A stretch of DNA of 64,000 nucleotides from Eutypella sp. D-1 (GCA_023313575.1 JAJTTP010000020.1:124001-188000), one strand, 5' to 3'. Counted from the first letter of the stretch, positions 48,315 through 59,230 are shown. Notes: generated by a model from the sequence alone, not told the origin. A program made the numbers and translations.

Positions 48315-49815
48315 TTATGCTGGAACGTCCGTTGCGGGTCCTCCCTTCGGGAAGCTACGTCCTGCTCCACCGAAGAGTTTGTCAAGCATCTCCGCCGCAG
48401 ACGCGCGCTCCTCTGGATTGATCATCGCAATTTTGCGAATAAGTGAGACCGGGCTGACCGCGGACGCTATTACACAAACAGCGTCGCGGATTTCATCATA
48501 AGTTGTGAAATGATGCGGGTTGGTACGGAACCCATGGACATCTAAGGTCCAAACAATGGTGACGTAGAGTGACCAAACGTCAACTTTATGTGTCTGTCTT
48601 CCCATTTGCAACATCTCAGGGGCCATGAAAAGGGGAGTGCCAGCGCCCCTGGTATTGGCCACGAAAGCCCAGCTGCTAAGCCCAAAATCTCCGAGCTCGA
48701 AATGGTATTGGCCATCCTTCCTCAACACGTAGAGAATGTTATCCGGCTTCACATCTCGGTGGACGAGGCCTTCCACCGCTAGATAATCGAGCGCTTGCAA
48801 CATGTGATTGAAGACGGTGGTGGCCAGTTCTGGGATGGAACCCGTGCACCCATCATTGACCAGCTTTGTCAAGGTCCCGTCCTTAAGACCCATAAATATC
48901 TTAGGGTTTGATGTGCCCCAATGCTGAAATGTAATATATTCGACAATGTGTTCCTAGAACTGATATTAGGTTGTGCAAAAGTGCAAATGAGGGACCTGAA
49001 GATATCTGGCTTACGTGGTTGATCCTCGAGAGATTTTCCACTTCGCGTTTCACCCCATCATAAATGACCGCCCAATCATGCTCATTTGAAGCTTGATTAG
49101 GGGGTTTCAATAATTTGACGGCCATGAATTGGCCTGAGTCCACGTCGAGCGCTTTATGTACGTCTGCAAATGCTCCACTGCCGAGAAGGCCTCGATCCAG
49201 AGCCCTCATCGTTGGCTGTCGGGGTCCTGCAGTGTGCACTCTGGTTCCCCATCGAGTTGGCAGCTGGGTGTCAGTTGGGCTATCCCCATTCATTGTCAGA
49301 GCGAACTGCGGGTTCACTTCGAGTGCGGTGGTCACTCTATCCTTAGCCTGTTGTATTATATCAGTAGGATTGTCACTGTGCCACCGCAGCCGGAATTGGA
49401 AGAGATCTCGCCCCACGCCGCCCATTCCAATAACAGTCTCGAACTCAGGCAGGACTACGATCTTGCGAGCGCGTCCATGTTCAAAATGGTATCCATTTTC
49501 GCAGAACACTTGGCTCGTCTGGCTATGCGATTTGTCATGAAACATGACAACATTAGAGATGGGATCAATCTCGAACGAGCATTGAATCCTGGAGATTCTA
49601 CGGGCGCCCACGACGATATCGCCATCACGTCCGATCGTTGCAAGCGTGGTTTGATCTGGCGACTTTAAGCGGACATGGCCGATGTCGAGAACATAATTTC
49701 CGCCGAGCGACGAGAGGAGGTGCTGATTGGCTGGGAGTTTAAGCACTTCACTCGCTTGATTATTCAATGGGAGGAGGGAGAATAATGCTAGAGGATGAGG
49801 CTCGGTACGAGGCAT
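48315..49815 (-). CDS. FHA domain-containing Ser/Thr protein kinase, 479 aa
   Basis: Two exons: 49815-49015 and 48953-48315. The 61-bp phase-0 intron (GTAAGC...CTAG) falls in the kinase N-lobe. I chose the ATG at 49815 because the 37 codons upstream look non-coding. Residues of about 55-150 form an FHA-like domain (TIGRDGDIVV, RISRIQCSFEI, FHDKS). FHA domains bind phosphothreonine and often pair with kinases, as in checkpoint kinase Rad53. The kinase domain starts at LGSGAFADVHKA, with AVKLL (ATP Lys), HRDVKPDNIL, DFGL and APE all intact. It should be active. Related in sequence to the kinase at 40,312. The end is rather abrupt after subdomain XI; a further 3' exon is possible. Confidence 0.88.
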
Positions 49816-50191
49816 TGTTGAGTGATGCCCAAGTGTAATTTTACGAACAGTCTTCGGGATACTTGAATCATAGTAACCATAATTGTCAGCTGTGTGTAAT
49901 ATAGTAACGAAATGGTTATTTAACAAATAAAAAGTGATTATCCATAGTAAATAAAAGGGGCTTTTGTAATACTAAAGTATCAAACCCAGGTATTCTTGCC
50001 TAGGTAGTGATTATAATGCTACCTACCTACTAGGTAGGTACTTAGGTAGGTACTCAATACTAAATAGGTACCTATGAGGTACTAAGGTATGGCGTCTAAC
50101 ACCTGACAGGAAAAATAACCGTGTCTTTGTGCGAATTACCAGATCCGTTCCGGTTTATTGTTATGAAACTCTTACAGATGATGCTGGTGTA

Positions 50192-50226
50192 AGAGGAGCA
50201 AGAGGAGCAAGAGGAGCAAGAGGAAG
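50192..50226 (+). repeat. 9-bp tandem repeat AGAGGAGCA
   Basis: Just under four consecutive copies of AGAGGAGCA. Confidence 0.9.
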
Positions 50227-50499
50227 AAAAGGAAAGAGTATGCCCGGCGGAAAGTTGTAAAAGCAAGAGCCTTATGTTTCGAGAACCCGTCCTCTATTAG
50301 TTATCTACATACCTAGGTACCTACCTAGATACCGATAGGATGCTCTGGTACGGAAGGACATAGCGATAACTGTCTCACATCTTTTGTTTTCTTTTTTCTT
50401 TTCTTTTTAAATATGTCTTTTTAGAGTGATTACGTACCTGCTATACACTGATTAAATACATAATATCATACCTTTTTATTACAACTTATCAAAGGGATA

Positions 50500-50700
50500 T
50501 TACGGGCCATCGCAGGTCATTGCAGGCTATCGCAGGCTATCGAATCCTATCAATCCGATCTATCCCATCTGACCCATTCTATCTATCACATCCTATCTAT
50601 CCCATCCTATATATTCCATCCTGTTTATCACATCCTATCTATCGCATCTGAATGGGCTGCAATGGCTGTAGTGGCTGCGATCAAATAGGTGCGTGCGATT
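50500..50700 (+). repeat. Degenerate tandem repeat array, CATCCTATCTATC type
   Basis: About 200 bp of drifting short repeats: first GCAGGCTATC units, then about eight CATCCTATCTATC-like units, then inverse GGCTGTAGTGGCTGC units. Its ends are weakly inverted relative to each other. The left and right units resemble the 9-mers of the TIR element at 41,824 (GCCATTGCA and its complement), so it may be a relic of a related element. Confidence 0.6.
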
Positions 50701-50944
50701 GAATGGGTACGATTAAATAGGGTGGATCACACCCCATTTGGTGCCAGCTGGGCCCAAATATATATATACACAGGGGTGGCCCTATACGCGTTTTTGGGCC
50801 CAAAAAAAAAAAAAAAAGAAAAAAAACATGTAAGACAGTTAGCGCTATATCCTTCTGGACTCAAGTTGTCCTCCCTAGGTACCTAGGTACCTCGGTAGGT
50901 AACACGGAAGTTATCCTCTTACAACTTATAACAACGTAATCTGT

Positions 50945-51008
50945 GCCTCTTTGCCTGTTTGCGTCTCTACCTGTTTGTGTCTCTGCCTGTTTGTGTCTCT
51001 GCCTGCCT
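50945..51008 (+). repeat. 16-bp tandem repeat TGCCTGTTTGTGTCTC
   Basis: About four copies, with small changes in the outer ones, located 200 bp upstream of the WKHE gene start and within its probable 5' leader or promoter. Confidence 0.85.
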
Positions 51009-51211
51009 GCTCGCCTTTGAAGAGGTACGGGCTCGTTTTAAAAGACCAAACCAAACAACGAAAAATCTCATCCCATCCATACACAGACAATTTCTATTTT
51101 TCGCCCATCTGTTTCACATCATCGCTGAATTCTTTTTTCTTTTCCCCTTCTACTCTCATACCGACGTAGACGATATAGAGACAATACAGAGACGATATAG
51201 ACTCTTTCCCC

Positions 51212-52843
51212 ATGACCGATTCAATCCGAGGAAGGGGGCTTTTTTTCGTTCATGATGCCTTGCAAGAACTGGTCGACAATCCTCAGCGACTTGAGCGTGC
51301 AAGAAACCGCTTCAGCGACTCTTCGCCATGGTACTACAAATCCTACCCGTCTGGTACGACAACTTGCCTCCAAAGCCCCGACCCACCTGATGAGGATGAG
51401 GAGGAATTCCGACGACTCGATGACCGATGGTGCCGGCTGGAAGACCAGTATCGTGCCTCGTTCCCTTCCGAGCAATTCGACGCGGAAAGGAAGGAAGAGC
51501 AACAGCGAATCCTTGCAGCCAACAAGAAGACCCCCTTGATGCATAGTTGGTATGTCTTCGCCGACTCCAATGTAATAAAGCGTGCGAAGGAGACGGTCAA
51601 GAAGCGCTGGGTCGAGCAGGGTATCTGGAATCAAAAGTGGGAAAGAATGAACCCGCGGAATGATGATAAGCCGTATGGACCATGGAAGCATGAAGAACCT
51701 CTTGAACTTGAGTCTGAGCTGGAGTCTGAATCCGACACTGTCAAGACTGTCCCGGCCCGGTCTCTTTTTAGGACCCCGGAAGGGAAAGCAAAGAGCGACG
51801 CCGAATTACAATTAATGGCAGACCGACGCATCATCCGGGAGCGCCAGCGCGAAGCCTCGCGTCCATTTCATCAGTTTATTTACCAAGTCTCAAAAACCCG
51901 CGAACGTATGCAGACCGAGCCAGCGGGTCCTGAACAGTCTGAATGGTCTGGAGCGCGGCCTCCAGAGCGTTCTTCCCCCCTGGACTCGGCCGTTATAAAC
52001 ACCAAGGCCTACGAGAATGTGAAGAGCACCTGGACCAAACGAGGTATTTGGTATAAGAAATGGGGCACATTGCCTGGCATGTCATGGAAGCACGAGCAAC
52101 CCCTCGAGGAAGTGTTGGCTGAGGAGATGGGGGCCGACTACGCTCGTCTACAGACCTTACTCGGGAAAAGGGGCGGCGACAGCGAAGTGGCAGAAATACC
52201 TCCTCCACCTACAAATGTATCTGGCCCTCTCCAACGAGCCCAGTCACCATCCCAGTCACTATGCCCGCCACCAGCCGGGCCATCAGCCAGGCCACTATTC
52301 CAATCACCACGCCAACAGCCAGTTCAACCGCTAGCCCAGTCACCAGCCCAGTCACAAGGTGAATCGAATTCCGGCTTCGCACCAGGCTTCCCGAATACCT
52401 CTCAAGCAGAGTTGCCTGCGAGTCCCGGCCCAGCCGGATCCCAGAACAACAATACGAATCACATTTCCCTGGCACCGAACTCGCCATCCAGCTCCACGGA
52501 GAGTAGGCCAGATGACCACATGGCAACAGAGCAGAGGCCACGACGAGCGGAGAGTGCGCTGTCGCCGCAGCGAAACGGGCGGGACCGACCAGCAGCAGGG
52601 GAAACGGCTCTCGGGCCCGATTCCGCACCGCCGCGGAGAAGCGTACGCCTACGAACGCCAAGGCCCGAAGCACCCACCGATCAAGCCACGGTGGCTTCTG
52701 CGGGGCCAAGCAATGGTTCGTCCTTGGCAAGGGGCAGCAGCAGAAAGACCACGGTAGGTAATTCGAACGCCTCACGTTTAACGAGACCAAGCGGGGTGTC
52801 CAAGAGACCGCGCCGAGGTACGAGGAACCCGAAGTCGAAGTAA
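51212..52843 (+). CDS. Two-module 'GIW/WKHE' protein, long paralogue, 543 aa
   Basis: A single uninterrupted frame from the ATG at 51212 (MTDSIRGRGLFFV). Residues of about 125-170 contain RWVEQGIWNQKW followed by GPWKHE. Residues of about 270-300 contain TWTKRGIWYKKWGTLPGMSWKHE. The spacing and the conserved Gly-Ile-Trp, Trp and Trp-Lys-His-Glu positions match the gene at 38,717. The remaining 240 residues are disordered: Pro/Gln/Ser repeats (SPAQSQ, SPRQQP), then Arg-rich patches ending SKRPRRGTRNPKSK, a plausible nuclear localisation signal. The modules could be DNA- or chromatin-binding, as repeated Trp spacing recalls Myb/SANT folds, but this is speculation. Function unknown. Confidence 0.85.
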   Translation: MTDSIRGRGLFFVHDALQELVDNPQRLERARNRFSDSSPWYYKSYPSGTTTCLQSPDPPDEDEEEFRRLDDRWCRLEDQYRASFPSEQFDAERKEEQQRILAANKKTPLMHSWYVFADSNVIKRAKETVKKRWVEQGIWNQKWERMNPRNDDKPYGPWKHEEPLELESELESESDTVKTVPARSLFRTPEGKAKSDAELQLMADRRIIRERQREASRPFHQFIYQVSKTRERMQTEPAGPEQSEWSGARPPERSSPLDSAVINTKAYENVKSTWTKRGIWYKKWGTLPGMSWKHEQPLEEVLAEEMGADYARLQTLLGKRGGDSEVAEIPPPPTNVSGPLQRAQSPSQSLCPPPAGPSARPLFQSPRQQPVQPLAQSPAQSQGESNSGFAPGFPNTSQAELPASPGPAGSQNNNTNHISLAPNSPSSSTESRPDDHMATEQRPRRAESALSPQRNGRDRPAAGETALGPDSAPPRRSVRLRTPRPEAPTDQATVASAGPSNGSSLARGSSRKTTVGNSNASRLTRPSGVSKRPRRGTRNPKSK

Positions 52844-53476
52844 GATGGTTGTTCACTTCGAAATTGTGTCTGTCCACGTGAATGCGAAGGAACCACGTCC
52901 TTGTGCGAGGACTCGTTGGTATAAAGGGGGGAAAGGGGGAGGGGGGGCGATTCAGACATGGAAGGCTGGCTATACTTGTTTTCTTAATACACGCGGGATG
53001 TTATTACATCGAGCTCGATGTCTTGATATATTATTGATCACTCGAGGAGGAAAAGGATGGACGTTGATTCGTGGCCCTTTTGAGACGATTTCTCTGTTAG
53101 GTGCATATCAGCCGGGCACGCTCTTTAGCACGTAATCAATGATCGAGAAACTAAATCAAACATCCAAACCTTATGCCGGCGATAGCTAGCCAGATCGTTA
53201 TGGAGCTTCAAAGGAATAACCCATGAGGGGGAATAAGAGTTAGGTATCAAATATATGGAGCAGCTCTAGACTATTGCACTGATCTATCGTTTCCCGCTGT
53301 GAGCATATTATTATCGTGTTCCCCAGCGACCCATTGGCAGTAACCTGTAGGACACTTATATATACTTGGGTATTCAGATTAAGTCACCACGTTTCATCCC
53401 CCTAGCCTATGTATCCACAGCAACAGCCCCACTATGCTGCACTTCACTGCACTCGCCGCGTAAACGCTCAGCTTAA
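52844..53476. other. Intergenic between convergent genes
   Basis: 3' regions of the WKHE gene and the MFS gene, with a G-rich run near 52,925-52,950. No gene seen. Confidence 0.5.
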
Positions 53477-55426
53477 TTAGACGACGTCCTTGCGATAAGC
53501 CGCCAGCCACCTGCGATAGAAAGGCTTGGGCTGTTCATTAGTAATAGCAGCATCTTCCGACTCAGCAGCGCGCCTCTGCGGCACATCGACGGCCTCGCCA
53601 TCGAGTCCCGTATTCGTGACGGCGTTCTGCTGCTTGCCGAGGTAGAAGTCGGGCATGAAACAAGTGGCGATCATGGGGACGGCGGCCATGCAGAGGGCCG
53701 TGACGGCAATGTGACCATTGACGTACGCATAAGCGCGGATCGCGGCCTGGCGGACGGGGGAGTCGAAGACGTAGCTCGTGCGGAGCTTCTTGATGTTAGC
53801 GTAGAGCTTGACGATGGTCGGGTCGTCGACGTCGACGCCGACCATCTCCTCACGCATGCGGTTCAGCATCTCACTGGTCCAGATGGCGGAGGAGACGGCG
53901 CTGCCGATGGAGGAGCCGAGGGTGGACCAGAGCGTCAGCAGCGAGATAATGGAGGCCATGTCTTCGTGGGGGACGGAGGCCTGGCTGCCGACGCGCGCGC
54001 CGACGATGTTGAAGGAGCCCAGGCAGAAGGTCAGTTGGGCGATGACGAGGCGGGCTGTGTCCTGGACCATGTCGCCGCTGGGCTGGACCAGAAGGCCGTA
54101 CGCGACCATGCGCGCGGCGGCACCGAATAACATCATGGTCTTGTATCGGTGCGTGACGCGCTGGATAAGGCCGACGATGGGGCCCATGATACTCAGCCCC
54201 ATGGTCGTGACGCCCAGGAAGATGATCCACTGGTAGTTGGTCCAGTCCTTGATGATCCAGATATACGACGAGAAGTAGGTGTTGCGTGTGGACGAGGCCA
54301 TCTGGTTGAAGGTGTAGATGGTGACGGCGGCGAGGAAGGTGCGGTTCTTGAGGATGCGCTTGGTCATGAGCGGCTTGGGCGAGAGGTACATTTCGAAGAG
54401 AACGTACGCAATAAGCAGCACGAAGCCGACGACGAGCATAGCGATGACGCTTCCGTCGGACCAGCCGCCCTCCATGGTCTCCGCGATCGTGAAGGGCAGG
54501 AGGATGAGGGAGAAAGACACGCCGAGGATGATCAGTCCGAAAATATCGATATCAATCAGGCCTTGCTTCATGAGCTTCAGCCAGTAGCCGAAACCCTTCG
54601 AGTTCGAGGCTTCCTCCTCGCCGACTCTGACACGCTTCGAAGCGGCCATAGTGACCATGCCGAACTTTTCGCCTCGCTTTTGCATAGCATACAGCGTGAA
54701 GATGGCCGGTACAAGCAAGACAGGCACCATGATGGCGAACATACCCAAGCCCCATCGCCAATTATCAATAAAAGCGTCGCCAATGAAGCCGTTAATGGGC
54801 ACAGTGACGATGAAGGGGATCGAGAGGGCGGCTCCGAAGAAGCCACGCCACTCCAGGGGCGTCAGGTCACCGACGATGATGTCGCTCAACAGGTCAAGGC
54901 CGGATTTACCGACGGAGGTGAAGCACATGCCGACCGTGTAAGCCGCGAATGTGCTCGAGCTTGCGGCGACGGCGAAGCCCACGACGTAGAAGACGAGAAT
55001 GATGATGTAGGTTGTGGGACGCGAGGTGATATCTGCCAACTTGCCGATGAAAGGCTTGCTGATCGCCCGGATGATCTGACTAGCTGTGCTAATGGCTGCG
55101 AGCTGGCTGTGCTGGCCGAAAGTGGAGCTGGCCATGGTGTTGAAGACGCTCGAGGTCAGGCCCATGTCGAAGGCATAGGCAAACATGGTCAGGCCAATGG
55201 AGATACCCACGAGCCAGAGCAAGATCTTGCCAGACCTGCCCGACTGGTACAAGACCTTGTTGAAGGCCTCGACCCTGCTGACACCGATGACAGGGCTGCC
55301 CTCATTTTCCTCTGCCAAAATTGGCTTCAGTGATGAGGGGTCGGCGTTGGGCTGATCATTGGTAACCTCGACGTTGTTCTGAGGCTGAGGCTGATCAGCC
55401 CTACTGGCTCCAGCTGAGGTCGACAT
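53477..55426 (-). CDS. MFS transporter, siderophore-iron type (ARN/SIT/Mir family), 649 aa
   Basis: A single exon with very high GC3 on the minus strand. After a 48-residue hydrophilic N-terminus comes GVSRVEAFNKVLYQSGRSGK, closely matching the entry of fungal siderophore transporters (GVxRVEAF). Some 12-14 hydrophobic helices follow, with landmarks SKPFIGKLADITSRPTTYI (loop 2-3), GKSGLDLLSDIIVGDLTPLE and a central cytosolic loop near residues 265-290. A long cytosolic tail ends FYRRWLAAYRKDVV. These proton symporters import ferric siderophores; the precise substrate cannot be read from sequence. About 650 aa is normal for the family. The long plus-strand frame opposite (54149-55333) is a GC-bias shadow. 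Confidence 0.9.
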   Translation of the reverse strand: MSTSAGASRADQPQPQNNVEVTNDQPNADPSSLKPILAEENEGSPVIGVSRVEAFNKVLYQSGRSGKILLWLVGISIGLTMFAYAFDMGLTSSVFNTMASSTFGQHSQLAAISTASQIIRAISKPFIGKLADITSRPTTYIIILVFYVVGFAVAASSSTFAAYTVGMCFTSVGKSGLDLLSDIIVGDLTPLEWRGFFGAALSIPFIVTVPINGFIGDAFIDNWRWGLGMFAIMVPVLLVPAIFTLYAMQKRGEKFGMVTMAASKRVRVGEEEASNSKGFGYWLKLMKQGLIDIDIFGLIILGVSFSLILLPFTIAETMEGGWSDGSVIAMLVVGFVLLIAYVLFEMYLSPKPLMTKRILKNRTFLAAVTIYTFNQMASSTRNTYFSSYIWIIKDWTNYQWIIFLGVTTMGLSIMGPIVGLIQRVTHRYKTMMLFGAAARMVAYGLLVQPSGDMVQDTARLVIAQLTFCLGSFNIVGARVGSQASVPHEDMASIISLLTLWSTLGSSIGSAVSSAIWTSEMLNRMREEMVGVDVDDPTIVKLYANIKKLRTSYVFDSPVRQAAIRAYAYVNGHIAVTALCMAAVPMIATCFMPDFYLGKQQNAVTNTGLDGEAVDVPQRRAAESEDAAITNEQPKPFYRRWLAAYRKDVV

Positions 55427-57037
55427 TTTGCCTTCAGTAGGGTAGGTGGGTGGTGCTCAGAACGTATCCTTGAGGGGAAAAAAAAAAACACATGCAAAGA
55501 AAAGAAGATCGACGGAAAAGGATTTGTCGCAGGGCTGCATGGCCTTTACATATCTGCGCATCGCGGAGCACAATTCGAGCTAGACAGTCCAACACGTGTG
55601 GCTCGCATGACCCTTATTTTTTCAAAATTTTCTTCCATCTCCTCGGGTCTCGAAAACCGTACAGATCTGGTTTAAGTCCTGTGAACTTGTAAGGCCAAGC
55701 TGCCACTACCACTTGGTCTGCATCCTTGGCCTCCCGTTGTGTCCCCGGCTCCCGTCGTTGGCCCATACATGGATAAGACGCTAAGCCTTAAGGAACTGCT
55801 CCGATCGAAAACTAGTTCCATTACGGATACTTACCCGTATCTGATGATCTGATAATGCATCTTTTTGGCCCTGGACCGTAAGTGGACCCGATCCGAAGGA
55901 TCTGGAGGTAATCCATAGTGCACGCCCTAGCAGGGATTGTTGCAGTTAGTGACATATAAACCCACCTATTTCCAATGATAACGCTTGGCGCAGCTGAAAG
56001 TACCCATGAAGTACCAACTACCAAACTATCTGACAGTGAGCCTCATGCCGTGAGGAGCACTATAACAGGGTCCGGGAGGGCGCCACATGGGTTGCGCGAG
56101 AACAAGTCCTACATGGGTCTAATTCTACCTCAACATTATTGCTGACATAATTATTCCTCCTGTGTCACCAGCATATGGGTTCGAATTATGTCAACCGAGA
56201 GTTACTAAATACAAGGGCCGAAAACAATTACACACGAACTACCCACCTAGTAGGTAAGAGACCAAACAATAACCGTCATATACTTGCTATACGAAAGCCT
56301 ACAAACCCCGTGTAGTTAATCGTGGCGTAAAAATCACCATGGTCTCAGTCTTAGGGATCATAGCCGACCGCCACGTAGACCATCTCGTGTCGTCGGGCTT
56401 AGCCAGCGAGATGACATAGTTAAGGATGATGAAGCTCAAGACGACTTTCATGAACGTGGTCGCATGTTATCTGCCGGGACTGCTCGAGATTAACGGGGGG
56501 GGCCACCTAGAGGCCAGAGTTGAGACGTCGTCACTCACCATGCCATTCGTCCCGTGCCCCACATGGGGAATTTGTTGTCCACATCAGACAGTCTCGAAGG
56601 CGTCGACTGGGGTGTCCTGAAAGACGAGGGGCTGCCCTGTTGTTGTTGACAGAGTATTTCCGGATCTACGAATCGGAACCCGTTGAACTGTGAAGAGTCC
56701 GAGTAATGCTCTTCCGCGCTCATGATTGCCCCGGATGGTGTACAAGCCCATCAAGGCCAGTGGTGACGGCTTCGTTACAATCGTCCCGTAGGGCGATTGC
56801 CAACACTGTCAATATCTTTGCGCAGCAACTACGCATGCTATTTTTAAGTCGATGTTACACTACACATATCACATCTCCAGGTCAGTTGCACGCCAAGAGT
56901 TGTTGGGGCTAGACACACATGCCGCCAAGCTGGGGGCCACTGACCGTTCGCCTTTTTATCACCTTCCTGCTCCCCAACTTGCCAAATAATTCACCTAAAT
57001 CGGACTCAGCTCGTTACAATCCATTCTAACTATCATC
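55427..57037. other. 1.6-kb intergenic region
   Basis: It contains the promoter of the MFS gene (minus) and of the sulfotransferase-like gene (plus), with an A-run at about 55,480-55,489. Short frames here are unsupported. Confidence 0.5.
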
Positions 57038-57853
57038 ATGCCAGTAGATGAAACCTCTTCTCATTTTGACGGCCTAAAGGTCATTAATGCAGGCCTTTTT
57101 CGCATGGCAACAAAATCGATGGCCCGAGCTTACATAATTCTTGGTCTCAAAACGCACCATGGGTTATTGGAAGACGTCACGGAAAGTCCATGGACGTTGA
57201 TTGAAGCAGCTGCGGAAGCAACTTGGCCAAATGTCCCTGGTGCATCAGCTCGAGCACCCCATACTCGCGCAGACTGGGATAAAATCTGGGGCGCCTACGA
57301 CGCTGTTACCGATCTTGCATCCCCGTTTGCTCTTGAGTTAATCAAGGCGTACCCAGAGGCCAAGGTCGTTATCGTCCAAAGGGACTTCGACTCCTGGTGG
57401 CCTAGTTTCCGGGCTCAGATACGCGACACCGTCATGACGGAGCCTATGTCTAGTATCTACGCATTCATCACGTCCACATTTCTCGGAATTCGACCGGTAC
57501 ACGCAACGAAGAAACTCATTCTAGGGCTATTCAATGCCAAAACCAAAAGCGAAGTCAATGAGGCCCGAGCTCGGGAAGTGTACGAAGCATACTTTCGAGA
57601 CATACGTAGACTGGTCCCCGAGGAGAGAAGATTAGAATACAAGATGGGTTCTGGATGGAAGCCCCTGTGTGCGTTTCTCGGCGTTGAAGAACCAGACGTG
57701 GCATTTCCACAGGAGAACGATCGGGCCTTGCACTCAGTAGAGAACGAGTCAAGAACAAAGAAATTCATTGTTATTACAATGAAAGTCACTTTGCCTTGGT
57801 TGCTTGGAGCCGCTATGGTTGGCGGCGCGTGGATGGCTGTTCGGAAAGTCTGA
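57038..57853 (+). CDS. Sulfotransferase-like P-loop protein (Sulfotransfer_4 type), 271 aa
   Basis: A single exon from MPVDETSSHF. The order of landmarks fits Sulfotransfer_4 proteins of fungi: a strand VINAGL leading into a degenerate PAPS loop (FRMATKSM in place of PRTGTxSL), LELIKAYPEAKVVIVQRDFDSWW (3'-phosphate-binding Arg/Ser region), ERRLEYKMGSGWKPLCAFLG, and a PDVAFPQEND end. A final hydrophobic segment WLLGAAMVGGAWMAV followed by RKV is probably a C-terminal membrane anchor, common in these fungal proteins. Loss of the Pro and Gly of the P-loop makes PAPS-dependent activity uncertain. Family members are often found beside secondary-metabolism genes; the substrate is unknown. Confidence 0.82.
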   Translation: MPVDETSSHFDGLKVINAGLFRMATKSMARAYIILGLKTHHGLLEDVTESPWTLIEAAAEATWPNVPGASARAPHTRADWDKIWGAYDAVTDLASPFALELIKAYPEAKVVIVQRDFDSWWPSFRAQIRDTVMTEPMSSIYAFITSTFLGIRPVHATKKLILGLFNAKTKSEVNEARAREVYEAYFRDIRRLVPEERRLEYKMGSGWKPLCAFLGVEEPDVAFPQENDRALHSVENESRTKKFIVITMKVTLPWLLGAAMVGGAWMAVRKV

Positions 57854-58380
57854 GGCTTGAGACAAGCTGCCCCGTATCACGAGTTTGTCTTATTGCTCTA
57901 AACGTTGTCCTTAGACGGTTTCGATCATTCGAATATATCCTCTTGCACTTTCTATTCTGCAGCGGTAAAATGATTCTATTCCGGCGAGACAGTAGCAACA
58001 ATCGCCCATTCATCAGATTGAGGATTTACCGTGTTGTTTAGGTTAGTCGCGCATGAGGAAGGCTTTGAAGCTAAATTAGCCTTGGGGGGGCATATTGTTA
58101 ATTGCGGCGCTTTAGCCCGGAGTTTACTTATTATTATAACGATACGAAGACGACTAGATAGCGAATCACCAACTAGCCTGCCCCGTGCAGCACGGGTATA
58201 TATTAAGGGCCACGGTCCTCTTAGATAGCCCATTCTTTTCCCTTCTCTTCCATGAGCAATAACAGAATTCTTTTAGCCAACCTAATGTTCAGTCGGTGCC
58301 GCAATATGTACATGATCATATACCTCCACCACGCAATATATTTTAATTTCGTCAAGGTCTCTTTTTACTAGCTGGGCGTT
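57854..58380. other. Intergenic between convergent genes
   Basis: AT-rich 3' regions of the sulfotransferase-like gene and the hydrolase. No gene seen. Confidence 0.5.
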
Positions 58381-59230
58381 CTACAGCGTCATGAACCCCT
58401 TGATGAACTTCACAACCTGAGCGGCCAAGGCCATCGGCTGGCTAATAAACGGCATATGCCCCGTTGAGAAGTCGGCCACATCCCACTTGACTTGAGATTT
58501 TTCTAGCCACGAATTTTGTAACCATGCGGGATTGCAGCAGTCGTTTAGCGTACGCACATAGGATCTCCTTCCATCAAAGGCTTTGTCAGCCCATGCCGGA
58601 GAGGTAGCCTTAGTGTCAAAGGCGAGGAGCGCATGTGGTTGCATGGAGTCATTCAGCTCCGGGGCGGAGGAAGGATCACAATCGTTGTATAAGATGTCCA
58701 TCGCTGGCTCGATAACAGCCAAGCCCGCCGATGGCTTGAACATGTATTAGTTTGTTTTTCACAGTGAACGGAGACATGGGTTAATTAATTCCACCTACTT
58801 TGTCGATCTTGATAAATGGAGGATGAGCTCCGCCCACCGCGTGGGACAGAGATTCGCCCTCGAGCGCGATGTTACCTGCTACATAGATAAGGCCAATGAC
58901 GCCGGTAACTTGGCCGTGAGTGGCGCGTGTTTGCTTGTCAAGATTCTTAGCCGCACCACCGGCGACGATGCCGCCGTATGAGTGCGCAAGGATGACAACA
59001 TCTTTCTTCTGCTGGTCCAGCAAAGGGAGGAGGATGGTGTCCCGGAGCGAGGCGATATCATGTGCACAAGTTGTGATGGTGGGATCCGGGGGGTTGCAGC
59101 TAGGGTACGGCCCGGGATGGGTTGAATACCCAGCTTCCTTCAAGTAAGGTAGTAGTTTATCAAAGCAGGCTGGAGTTCCGAATGCCCCCGGGACAAGGAC
59201 AATCACCGGAAGGCTTTCAGACATGCTCAC
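58381..59230 (-). CDS. Alpha/beta-hydrolase, 261 aa
   Basis: Two exons: 59230-58799 and 58734-58381. The 64-bp phase-0 intron has GTAGGT...AAG with branch CTAAT. The protein begins MSMSESLPVIVLVPGAFGTP, with the oxyanion strand and loop of alpha/beta-hydrolases. The nucleophile elbow is AHSYGG (Ser near residue 85) and the catalytic His is in FSTGHMPFIS near the C-terminus; a general acid is likely in the FDTKAT region. Size and motifs match small soluble esterases of the salicylate/methyl-ester type common in fungi. It is divergent from the FAD oxidase gene with a 500-bp shared promoter, suggesting joint regulation. Substrate unknown. Confidence 0.87.

Larger units (their letters stand above)
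49816..51211. other. 1.4-kb divergent intergenic region rich in repeats
   Basis: It lies between the minus-strand FHA-kinase and the plus-strand WKHE gene. It holds TACCTAGGTA clusters (50,020-50,090 and 50,310-50,330, 50,875-50,900), three tandem repeats listed separately and an A-run at 50,801-50,816. No gene seen. Confidence 0.6.

Noticed and set aside
52209..52877. 222-aa open frame on the minus strand
   Set aside because: Antisense shadow of the low-complexity C-terminus of the WKHE protein; no domain, no splice sites.
54149..55333. 394-aa open frame on the plus strand
   Set aside because: It lies exactly antisense to the MFS transporter; its Asp/Glu/His/Gly-rich composition is the complement of a GC3-biased membrane-protein gene.
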